Shown here: piece after piece, positions 1-6,164 of the stretch
How the letters are laid out: each line of letters begins with the position of its first letter
Numbering within the stretch: position 1 is the first letter of the stretch
Source of the DNA: a virus
Length of the DNA: 25,080 nucleotides
Strand: one strand, 5' to 3'
Virus record (IMG/VR): IMGVR_UViG_3300029922_000874
Span: 1 to 25,080 of that record
Notes under the pieces: model-generated
The model's database searches: none
What the model saw: the letters and a program-made list of their open reading frames with translations, nothing else
What the model was told of the DNA's origin: nothing
Position numbers and translations under genes: made by a program

Positions 1-77
1 GCGGTTTGAATCGCATCACGAGTAGCTTCATTGACTAACCCACTTTCTAAAAGTGGCTTTAATGCGTCTAGTGACAT
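1..77 (-). CDS. Probable prohead scaffold protein (gp22-like), 5' end only
   Basis: Only the first 25 or so codons are in the window; the gene continues past the left edge. It begins MSLDALKPLLESGLVNEA. The start is set by an AGGAG Shine-Dalgarno sequence about 7 bases upstream and a late-type promoter core just before that. The family assignment rests mainly on position: in T4-type phages the gene after the gp21 protease in the head cluster is gp22, the internal scaffold removed by proteolysis during head maturation, followed by the gp23 capsid protein. The short sequence itself is helical and compatible but not diagnostic. Confidence 0.45.
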   Translation of the reverse strand, partial: MSLDALKPLLESGLVNEATRDAIQT

Positions 78-97
78 AATGTGTCTCCTAATACTAA

Positions 98-103
98 TAT
101 TTA
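98..103 (-). promoter_or_regulatory. T4-type late promoter core
   Basis: Minus-strand GTAAATATT lies about 25 bases upstream of the scaffold-like start codon. The TAAATA core recurs upstream of most structural genes here and matches the T4 late promoter element TATAAATA in its last six bases. Confidence 0.55.
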
Positions 104-122
104 CTACGGTTGATGAATATTG

Positions 123-308
123 CTATTTTAATGCTGATTTTTCATCGTTTTCTTCCATTTGAACCCGTATCTGTGTCAAAGTTGTAATTATGAACAATAA
201 TAAATTCCCAATTACCTCTTTTTTAATTGGTTCTTTTGGTTTACCCATTTCATATTGAACATGTTTAAGATACTTTTCCAACTTGTCTAATGATTCTATG
301 GTTGTCAT
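123..308 (-). CDS. Small hypothetical protein (61 aa) before the scaffold gene
   Basis: This 61-residue protein is not recognised. Its start codon overlaps the stop of the preceding zinc-binding gene (TAATG), so it is probably translated by coupling. It is charged at both ends with a central hydrophobic stretch (about residues 34-45, GNLLLFIITTLT), which may be an amphipathic helix or a weak membrane segment. It lies last in the four-gene cassette between the prohead protease and the scaffold-like gene. Unlike the other cassette members it shows no (I/L)xE leader near the N terminus. Confidence 0.55.
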   Translation of the reverse strand: MTTIESLDKLEKYLKHVQYEMGKPKEPIKKEVIGNLLLFIITTLTQIRVQMEENDEKSALK

Positions 309-1426
309 TACTTCTTTTTCTTAACTGAATCCTTTTCTTTCTTCCAACAATCACGACACTGCACTCCTTTTTTTCCGCTCAACTTATCATATCCAACTTT
401 CGTTTCCTTATTACAAGCAGTGCATTTTATTTTTTTGTCTTCTGCTTCTTCCTTAATACTTCCAGACTTTGAAAAAGGTCCAGGAGTGAACTTGCTTTCC
501 TTCACGGCTTTCTTAGATGATTCGCACTTCTTGCTACAATAGTTCTTGCCATCTGGGCACTTCTTGTCGCAACCCTTACCTTTGCACTTACGGTTGGTTT
601 TGCCTTCGGTGATCCCTGCTTGTGCCTCATGATATGCATTCAATGTGCTTGATTCGGTTCCAGAACCATCTTTGGCCCACATTAACTGTTTTCTACCGTT
701 TGGAGCCGTAATAACATGGCTTCTCCATCCATGTTTTCTTAAAAATTCTTCCATTGGCTTTTCTTTTTCACTTACATCAGCATAGAACTCATCAGAATAT
801 TTTGTATATTCTTCGCCCAATGGCCTGCCATTAGATGCCCCATCTCTGCCCCAATTAGGACCAAGATTTTCATTGCTAAAATCATCATCAACTGGAATTG
901 GTGCTTCTTCGGGAAGTAAACCATTGTCTTCAAGATACTTTGAAAAATGTTCAGTGATCCATTCATCAGGATCGCCAGTTCGTGCTTTAGCAGTTCCATA
1001 AGGCATATCTGGAGAATAGTATTCATACAGTGCATGTTGAAATTCTGCACTTGTGGTATACAAATCAAAATTACTTTCAATAAACTGATCTACATCATAT
1101 CCATACTTTTGAAGGATGGCTTCCATCTTTGGATGAGGGCTTTCTCTTAGAAACCCTTCGCTGACCTTACCAAAATTGTTCTTGGCGCGGAGGGCAAATT
1201 CCTTCTGTTTGATATTCTTCTTTAGGGACGCTGGTTCTTTCTTGCCTGCTTTACGATCATTCTCGGCAGTCTTCTTATTCTTAGCGAGACCCGATCCAAT
1301 TTCACTCTTTGATTTGCCCTTAAATTTACCCTTATCTTTTGGGGCGGTATGCATCTTGGAGTCCCATTTTTCGTTTAATAGCAAATTACGATATTGTGCC
1401 ATCGTTTCTGTCAAAGTTGTTGTCAT
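308..1426 (-). CDS. Zinc-ribbon protein with capsid-targeting-like leader (372 aa)
   Basis: The function is not known. The start chosen (MTTTLTETMAQYRNLLLNE) is the second of two nearby ATGs, because AAGGA sits 8 bases before it while the first ATG overlaps that sequence. The leader has the same 'YRxxL' pattern as the next two genes and ends L-N-E|K, which fits the T4 prohead protease consensus (I/L)xE. Residues about 20-75 are very lysine-rich and could bind DNA; the middle is acidic and aromatic. The C-terminal third has two cysteine clusters: one with CKGKGCDKKC followed by YCSKKC, and a CTAC...CRDC ribbon about 25 residues apart. I infer a basic, zinc-binding internal head protein delivered with DNA; it could equally be an unrelated structural accessory. 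Confidence 0.7.
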   Translation of the reverse strand: MTTTLTETMAQYRNLLLNEKWDSKMHTAPKDKGKFKGKSKSEIGSGLAKNKKTAENDRKAGKKEPASLKKNIKQKEFALRAKNNFGKVSEGFLRESPHPKMEAILQKYGYDVDQFIESNFDLYTTSAEFQHALYEYYSPDMPYGTAKARTGDPDEWITEHFSKYLEDNGLLPEEAPIPVDDDFSNENLGPNWGRDGASNGRPLGEEYTKYSDEFYADVSEKEKPMEEFLRKHGWRSHVITAPNGRKQLMWAKDGSGTESSTLNAYHEAQAGITEGKTNRKCKGKGCDKKCPDGKNYCSKKCESSKKAVKESKFTPGPFSKSGSIKEEAEDKKIKCTACNKETKVGYDKLSGKKGVQCRDCWKKEKDSVKKKK

Positions 1427-1444
1427 ATTATCCATCCTTAAATC

Positions 1445-1450
1445 TATTTA
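1445..1450 (-). promoter_or_regulatory. T4-type late promoter core overlapping a stop codon
   Basis: Minus-strand GGTAAATAG. The TAA stop of the protease-like gene is the first three bases of the TAAATA core, and the next start codon is about 20 bases downstream. The core therefore gives the zinc-ribbon gene its own late promoter without adding intergenic DNA. Confidence 0.5.
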
Positions 1451-1999
1451 CCGATAATTATTGTTTTGACTCGTTTTATCCAACAATTGAAAGGATGAAG
1501 TGGTATACGCCGCCTTATCCCGTCTCAAAATAGATACACCTGAAAATTTTGCCCTGTTCAGAGTCCAAATGTTACTGTTTATATTTTCAACTCTTGCGCC
1601 CAACATTTCAAAACTCATTCCCAATGGATTACTATTCTCTATTTCTTTGATTCTATCAACTATGGTGTGACTTTCTGCTGTTGATAGATATCCACGCACT
1701 TTGATTTGATTTTCTTCTATAAATCCCTTTGTTATCAATCCAATAGTAATCGCTGTTTGAGTTTTCCATCCTTCAGCGTGACCATCCCAATAAGGAGTTG
1801 CGTTTAATGGAGCGCCAACCAATGATTGTATTGCCTTTTCTGCTACATATGTGGGTAACAACACTCTATGCTTCTTTGATCCACTCAGAGGTTTATCACT
1901 GGGTTGATCCAAAGTACAAAGAACACCTTCAAAATATACTCTCCCTGACGCTTCTAATATAGTTCTATAGTTTCTTAGTTCTTCAAGAATAGTGGACAT
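1448..1999 (-). CDS. Second prohead-protease-fold protein with capsid-targeting-like leader (183 aa)
   Basis: The start MSTILEELRN is preceded by AAGGA at about 7 bases; an upstream ATG has no ribosome site and overlaps the previous gene. After the leader (MSTILEELRNYRTILE|ASG, an (I/L)xE cleavage-type site) the protein has features of phage head maturation proteases. His74 lies in WDGHAE, Ser129 in LGMSFE, and a following segment RAKFSGVSILRRD (about 149-161) resembles the strand after the catalytic serine in these enzymes. The His-Ser spacing of 55 residues is close to that of the gp21-type enzyme encoded 0.5 kb away (His80, Ser133/134). The third catalytic residue was not identified. It may be an active second protease, or a paralogue reused as an internal protein. 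Confidence 0.65.
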   Translation of the reverse strand: MSTILEELRNYRTILEASGRVYFEGVLCTLDQPSDKPLSGSKKHRVLLPTYVAEKAIQSLVGAPLNATPYWDGHAEGWKTQTAITIGLITKGFIEENQIKVRGYLSTAESHTIVDRIKEIENSNPLGMSFEMLGARVENINSNIWTLNRAKFSGVSILRRDKAAYTTSSFQLLDKTSQNNNYR

Positions 2000-2012
2000 C
2001 TTATTTTCCTTA

Positions 2013-2456
2013 TCAATCAAAGTTAGGTGTCATTCCAGTTTTACCGCAGAATATACAAGTAGTTTGGCCTTTTTTTGATTTGCACGTATGATCATATTTA
2101 ATTGGATTCTTCCTGTACATCGTGGCCTTTTCATCTGCGTCCATTTTGTCAAGATCATCCATCCAGTCTTTGAAAGAACGCACTTCTTTAATCGGTGTCT
2201 TAAGAGTTACCTTTGACTCTTCATCTCTCTTTCGTCTATTCGCCGCCGCTTCAGAATCACCTTTCTTGCGATTGGCAAGTTCGCATTCTGCATGATTTGG
2301 AAATAAACTTGTGTAATGGGCAGCGCTCCTTCCACTTATGTCCCTATCAGCGCGACGAGTTGCAGAAGGAATCAATTCCACGGGCTTACCGCAAAATTTA
2401 CACTTACCCTCTGAAAGAATCGCTCGATATTTGTTTAGTTCTTCTGCAATATTCAT
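2013..2456 (-). CDS. Zinc-finger protein with capsid-targeting-like leader, HNH-like pattern (147 aa)
   Basis: The start codon overlaps the gp21 stop by one base (TAATG), indicating translational coupling with the prohead protease. The leader MNIAEELNKYRAILSE|G ends in L-S-E|G, an ideal T4 prohead protease site. After it come CKFC (about residues 19-22), then a histidine/cysteine segment FPNHAECELANRKKGDSE resembling the second half of HNH nucleases (C-x-x-N-x-x-KG), and a C-terminal CIFC pair. A basic, helical middle carries an acidic patch (DWMDDLDKMDADEK). The central HNH histidine pair is not clearly present, so a degenerate HNH nuclease or a plain zinc-binding protein are both possible. 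I infer packaging in the head from the leader and position. Confidence 0.65.
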   Translation of the reverse strand: MNIAEELNKYRAILSEGKCKFCGKPVELIPSATRRADRDISGRSAAHYTSLFPNHAECELANRKKGDSEAAANRRKRDEESKVTLKTPIKEVRSFKDWMDDLDKMDADEKATMYRKNPIKYDHTCKSKKGQTTCIFCGKTGMTPNFD

Positions 2457-3103
2457 TATCTTAACTTCAAGTCCTTGAAAAGTTTGGTAATTTCTTCAAG
2501 CAAATATTTTTGAACTCTGGGATTATGATTTACTTCCTCGGCTAATTCCAAAGTCTTGTATCCGTGATTGCGATTCAACAAACCTTCATAAACAGGAATT
2601 GGATAAGCATTTGGAGCGCTCGGTTGAGCGACTGCATCAACAGTAATTATTTCAAAATCACTTACATAACCAGTGCTCTCATTAACATTGCCACTGCCAC
2701 GACTGCTAACACCCAATTTGACACCACTTTCAAGAATGGAACGAATAATGTTACCCATTGGGGTTGTAAGAATCTTCATCTTACCAAATCCATTTGCCCC
2801 TTCCATCCACATCGATGTAATAACGTGCGAAACACGATCCAAACTAATTTTCAAATCTTCTGGGTGATCCAATTGACCAAACACTGGTATATTACCTTCA
2901 ATCAATTTATTTAAGGATTGAACGGCATTTTGAATTTCACTAACTGGATAGATGCGCTGATTATGATTGCGAATATCACCTTGAATGAAGATTCCCTTCA
3001 TATACAAGTCTTTTTGTTTCTGTCCTGATGCATCCACGGATTCAACAATTTCTGTTGAGATAGTGCCTGGATTTTGATATTCATATAGTGATTGTTTAGT
3101 CAT
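2456..3103 (-). CDS. 21: Prohead core protease (T4 gp21-like)
   Basis: This is the serine protease that cleaves scaffold and capsid proteins inside the prohead before DNA packaging. The 215-residue length fits the family. His80 lies in GQLDHPE and Ser133/Ser134 in LGVSSRGSG. It also has the family's segments RVSHVITSMW (about 90-99), TTPMGNIIRSIL (about 113-124) and DAVAQPSAPNAY (about 156-167). GAGGTT precedes the ATG, and a CATAAATA late-type core lies about 30 bases further upstream. In T4 this gene lies directly before the scaffold gene; here four extra genes intervene. The protease would also be the enzyme expected to trim the (I/L)xE leaders of those extra proteins. Confidence 0.93.
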   Translation of the reverse strand: MTKQSLYEYQNPGTISTEIVESVDASGQKQKDLYMKGIFIQGDIRNHNQRIYPVSEIQNAVQSLNKLIEGNIPVFGQLDHPEDLKISLDRVSHVITSMWMEGANGFGKMKILTTPMGNIIRSILESGVKLGVSSRGSGNVNESTGYVSDFEIITVDAVAQPSAPNAYPIPVYEGLLNRNHGYKTLELAEEVNHNPRVQKYLLEEITKLFKDLKLR

Positions 3104-3129
3104 AATTGAACCTCATAATATATCTTAAT

Positions 3130-3137
3130 TATTTATG
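3130..3137 (-). promoter_or_regulatory. T4-type late promoter core
   Basis: Minus-strand CATAAATA, seven of eight bases of the T4 late consensus, lies about 30 bases upstream of the gp21 start. It sits just after the terminator of the preceding gene, so it restarts transcription for the protease and the cassette. Confidence 0.6.
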
Positions 3138-3140
3138 CAT

Positions 3141-3173
3141 AAACAAAAATTCGGCTGGATTGACCCAGCCGAA
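3141..3173 (-). terminator. Rho-independent terminator after the gp67-like gene
   Basis: A perfect 9-bp stem (TTCGGCTGG pairing with CCAGCCGAA, loop of six) is followed on the minus strand by ATTTTTGTTT. It closes the acidic core protein transcript before the protease promoter. Confidence 0.85.
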
Positions 3174-3200
3174 CCTTGTTTCTACTTGTGTTGCTATGCC

Positions 3201-4094
3201 TTATGCTTCAACAGACTTCTTGTTAACACTACCCTCTTCCTTGTTAACAGCCTTCTTAGGTGCTGGAATCAACTTGGCCATGTGACCTGGGCGATTTACA
3301 ACTTCCTTATCACCGATCAATTCACCAGACTTTGGATTTGGACGACCCTGAGAAGTTCCACCCTGATTCAAATTCTTTGGTGTAATTCCTGGGACGATGC
3401 TTGGCTTTGCTGAAACTGGACTCTTCTTTTGGACAAATCCTTCTTCAGATGAATTGGAGAGACCCTTGGTAACCTTCAAAACGTATTCACGAATCACGCT
3501 TTCGTCTACTGGTTCTTCCTTTTCTTCTTCAGATTCAGTTTCTTCTTCCCCATCTCCGAAATCTTCTGTTTCAGATTCGGTTTCTGTTTCTTCGTCGTCA
3601 CCAAATTCTTCGCCGCCGTCTTCTTCAACTGCGGAATCAAGACCTTCCAATTCTTCGTCTTCTCCCTCTTCATCACTTTCAAGAGATTCGTCTTCTCCCT
3701 CTTCTGCGTGTAGAAGTTCTTCGAATTCTGCCTTTAGAGCATCAAATTCAGATTCAAGATCAGCAACACGATCATCAATTTCTGGATTTAGTTCTTCGCC
3801 ACCTTCTTCCCCGCCAAGTCCCAGACCAGCCTCTTCTCCATCAGCAAAAACGTCTGTTTGAAGATCATCAGACTCGTCTCCGCCGAATTCGGTTTCACCT
3901 TCATCTCCAAAGTCTTCATCAGAGGCAGTATGATCCGCTTCAACGTCATCAAAAGCACGTTCTGTATCATCCATATCTAATGCTTCGTAGATTTTACGGC
4001 TCTTGTCAACAACAATCTGATGGAACAAAGAACGAGCCTTCTTGTTGTCGTTAGCAATAACGTATTCGATTAGTGTTTCAAATTTTGACGCCAT
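3201..4094 (-). CDS. 67: Acidic prohead core protein (gp67-like, 297 aa)
   Basis: The N-terminal 40 residues (MASKFETLIEYVIANDNK and following, to YEALDMDD) match the layout of T4 gp67, a small helical domain followed by an acidic tract. gp67 is an internal prohead core component degraded at maturation. The acidic region (about 41-200) is extremely Asp/Glu-rich and contains a likely coiled coil (about residues 105-130). A basic, Pro/Lys-rich tail of about 95 residues follows. The protein is much longer than T4 gp67 (about 80 residues), so the tail is an addition. A strong AAGGAG site precedes the start and a late-type core lies about 33 bases upstream. Its place between portal and protease agrees with T4 order. 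Confidence 0.72.
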   Translation of the reverse strand: MASKFETLIEYVIANDNKKARSLFHQIVVDKSRKIYEALDMDDTERAFDDVEADHTASDEDFGDEGETEFGGDESDDLQTDVFADGEEAGLGLGGEEGGEELNPEIDDRVADLESEFDALKAEFEELLHAEEGEDESLESDEEGEDEELEGLDSAVEEDGGEEFGDDEETETESETEDFGDGEEETESEEEKEEPVDESVIREYVLKVTKGLSNSSEEGFVQKKSPVSAKPSIVPGITPKNLNQGGTSQGRPNPKSGELIGDKEVVNRPGHMAKLIPAPKKAVNKEEGSVNKKSVEA

Positions 4095-4126
4095 CGTATA
4101 TCTCCTTAACTACAAACTTCCTGTTG

Positions 4127-4132
4127 TATTTA
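4127..4132 (-). promoter_or_regulatory. T4-type late promoter core
   Basis: Minus-strand AGTAAATAC lies about 33 bases upstream of the gp67-like start. Two more TAAATA cores lie at 4217-4222 and 4234-4239 on the same strand, the latter inside the end of the glycosyltransferase gene. Any of these could drive the acidic protein. The 4095-4232 gap holds nothing else that I recognise. Confidence 0.5.
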
Positions 4133-4232
4133 CTTATTCTCTATAATATTCACAAAATAAGTATTGAAAATCGCGTTTTGTTATTTACAAACTGATATTT
4201 TTGTTTCTGTTGATATTATTTATCGTATGACT

Positions 4233-5090
4233 CTATTTATTATCTTTCCACTCATTCATCAAGTTTTTCATTTTTTCTACATCACTCTGCGCCAAATAAT
4301 ACCGATGTGATAAACTGTTATTGTTATTGCTTCCTTGATTTTCCCATAGTCTATTTTTAGAAACACTATTATTTGTTAAAAAGGGATGCCAAATATGAAA
4401 AACTTGAATTGGCAATGTTTTGTGTGGCCAATAAAGCGTATCCACTGCTCTCATAGCCGCATAATCTTCTCCTCCCCACCCTCTAAAACGAGTATCCCAC
4501 CCGCCAATTTCTTCGAATGCCTCTCGCGGCATAATCTGAATTAGAGCACCATACCGATGACCGCAGGATGATCCCGAGACTCCATTAAATATTTCTGTGT
4601 TTAATAAGGTTTCGTTTGGTGGCGGGTTGCTAAACTTATATGGCGTAGCAGGAGATGAATCTAAAATCAATTTTGAGGATTCTTCTGTTAATCTATGAAA
4701 TTTTCTGTAGGGGACAAACCACAATTTCTTGTTTCTCTTTTTGGCGTGTCGAATTTCTTTACAGCAATGCAATATAGACTCCACGGAGATATACCCGTCA
4801 GCATCAACAATAACAAATATATCTCCGTGGGCGCGACTTGCAGCATCGTTTACTGCTTTAGATTTTGAAAATGGAATGTTATTGGTCACTTCAGAATCAA
4901 TTCCAACAATAACTTCCGCACCTGGTAATTGCTTCTTCCAATATTTCGCTAACCATTCCCAATTTTTAGCACGATGCCCTTGCTTATCATAACAATGAAA
5001 TGGAACCAAAATACTAATACCATAACCCTTTAACTTTAGAGCCTTGGCTGCTTTGAATTTTATTGATTTCCCTATTTGTGTTAAATTCAT
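4233..5090 (-). CDS. Glycosyltransferase, GT-A fold (GT2/GT27-like)
   Basis: This is a predicted nucleotide-sugar glycosyltransferase. It has an N-terminal beta strand ISILVPFH (about 25-32), the metal/nucleotide DxD motif as VDADGY (Asp96, Asp98) after a SKAVNDAA helix, and the acceptor-side motif GGWDTRFRGWGGEDYA (about 196-211) typical of GT-A enzymes of the galactosyl/GalNAc-transferase type. FHIWHP (about 231-236) is a likely metal or base-binding histidine segment. The ATG used has GGAAGAG about 7 bases upstream; a longer reading would need a TTG start. It starts two bases after the pyruvyl-transferase stop, so the two form one unit. It probably modifies a virion or host glycan; the substrate is unknown. 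Confidence 0.8.
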   Translation of the reverse strand: MNLTQIGKSIKFKAAKALKLKGYGISILVPFHCYDKQGHRAKNWEWLAKYWKKQLPGAEVIVGIDSEVTNNIPFSKSKAVNDAASRAHGDIFVIVDADGYISVESILHCCKEIRHAKKRNKKLWFVPYRKFHRLTEESSKLILDSSPATPYKFSNPPPNETLLNTEIFNGVSGSSCGHRYGALIQIMPREAFEEIGGWDTRFRGWGGEDYAAMRAVDTLYWPHKTLPIQVFHIWHPFLTNNSVSKNRLWENQGSNNNNSLSHRYYLAQSDVEKMKNLMNEWKDNK

Positions 5091-5091
5091 A

Positions 5092-5859
5092 CTATTCTCT
5101 TCCAAGTGATGCTAATTCTCTATACGCATCGTAGATGTTAAATTTCAAATCATCAATATGGAATCGAGACGGTTCCATCATTTTCCCTGCTTCAAATGGA
5201 GTGTTAATTGATTCGCTATAGTCCCTAAACTTGAATGCTCCACCTTCTTTAAGCATTTCATCGCATATTTCAATTCTGCGAGGAATTCCCCCGAAGGCGT
5301 CTGCCAAAATTGCTCCGTGCAAAGAAGATGTTACAATTCTCCTACTTGATCCAATTTCTCGTATAACTTGTAATGGATCATCTGAGATCTTTATTACTTT
5401 ATAAGTAGATTTTGCTGGAATAAGACTTATAAATCTATCTGCCAATTCTTTATCTCGCCAATGTGGAACAATACCTAAATCCCATTTCTTTTCTTGTGGT
5501 TCCACTAATTCATTTGCTAAAATTCCAGGATCACCAAGTGTAAAATTTCCTTTAAATCCCCTTGCTGATAATGGGCCGCGCAATGCTAAAATTTTTGCTG
5601 TATTTCTAAAATCGTGTAATCTTCCTGATTCAAATAACTTACCAGAACCCAATATATAACCGTCCCAATCAGGAGGGATATGTTCTAATATTGATCCAAC
5701 TGATACAATTGTTGAGCGAGAGATTGTATCCCATTCCACTTTTTCAATATCTGAAAATTGTTGTAATAGCAATGGGGCTAATGCATCCCCAAAATTAGGA
5801 ACTTTGTTCCACCAATATGCCTTGACTGGACGAGGCTTGAAAAAGCCCAAAAATGCCAT
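5092..5859 (-). CDS. Polysaccharide pyruvyl transferase family protein
   Basis: The family transfers pyruvate from phosphoenolpyruvate to sugars as ketals, or acts as a related glycan enzyme. Family signatures seen in order are PNFGDALAP (about 21-29), ILGSGKL (69-75), LALRGPLSARG (91-101), TLGDPGIL (107-114), GIVPHWRD (129-136) and VTSSLHGAILADAFG (176-190), where His181 is the conserved histidine near the donor site. The length of 255 residues is short for the family (often 300 or more). GGAG lies 5 bases before the ATG. No promoter core is visible between it and the upstream small head gene, so it is probably co-transcribed from 6150. Finding sugar genes between the portal and prohead core genes is unusual. 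Confidence 0.85.
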   Translation of the reverse strand: MAFLGFFKPRPVKAYWWNKVPNFGDALAPLLLQQFSDIEKVEWDTISRSTIVSVGSILEHIPPDWDGYILGSGKLFESGRLHDFRNTAKILALRGPLSARGFKGNFTLGDPGILANELVEPQEKKWDLGIVPHWRDKELADRFISLIPAKSTYKVIKISDDPLQVIREIGSSRRIVTSSLHGAILADAFGGIPRRIEICDEMLKEGGAFKFRDYSESINTPFEAGKMMEPSRFHIDDLKFNIYDAYRELASLGRE

Positions 5860-5891
5860 AGTAACTCCAATATGAATGTGTAATTAGATGA

Positions 5892-6131
5892 TTATAAACC
5901 TGGTTCTGTTTGTGCTGGCGCGCCGTACTGCTTTCTTGTTTTTTCTAAACGATTCTTCAATTCAAAATTTCTCACATCACGAATTAGACGCAGACGATTG
6001 ATCTGTCCAAGCGTTAATTTGGTCTTACGCAAATCATTCAACTTTGGAACTTCATTGTCATCAGCGGGATTCATATACTCTTCGTCCCCCTGATCCTCGT
6101 CAATTCCTTCAAACATATCTATTACATTCAT
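5892..6131 (-). CDS. Small T4-like head-cluster protein (79 aa)
   Basis: This short protein follows the portal gene. The N terminus is acidic (MNVIDMFEGIDEDQGDEE); the second half is a basic helix (LTLGQINRLRLIRDVRNFEL, then KNRLEKTRKQYG). Proteins of this pattern, ending in a YG/P motif, occur after the portal gene in marine T4-like phages, as I recall. The start chosen is the internal ATG with AGG about 10 bases upstream; an ATG 15 bases earlier overlaps that site. An exact TATAAATA late promoter precedes it. A role in prohead core assembly is inferred from position only. Confidence 0.65.
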   Translation of the reverse strand: MNVIDMFEGIDEDQGDEEYMNPADDNEVPKLNDLRKTKLTLGQINRLRLIRDVRNFELKNRLEKTRKQYGAPAQTEPGL

Positions 6132-6149
6132 ATTGTGTTGCCTCATTGC

Positions 6150-6157
6150 TATTTATA
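6150..6157 (-). promoter_or_regulatory. T4 late promoter, exact TATAAATA
   Basis: This is an exact match to the T4 late consensus, 19 bases upstream of the chosen start of the small head gene and just after the portal stop. It probably also serves the pyruvyl-transferase and glycosyltransferase genes. Confidence 0.75.
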
Positions 6158-6164
6158 AAAATGA

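Noticed and set aside
3397-3861. Plus-strand serine-rich open frame opposite the acidic core gene
   Set aside because: It is the complement of GAA/GAT-rich codons; no ribosome site, and the minus-strand gene has family resemblance and a promoter.
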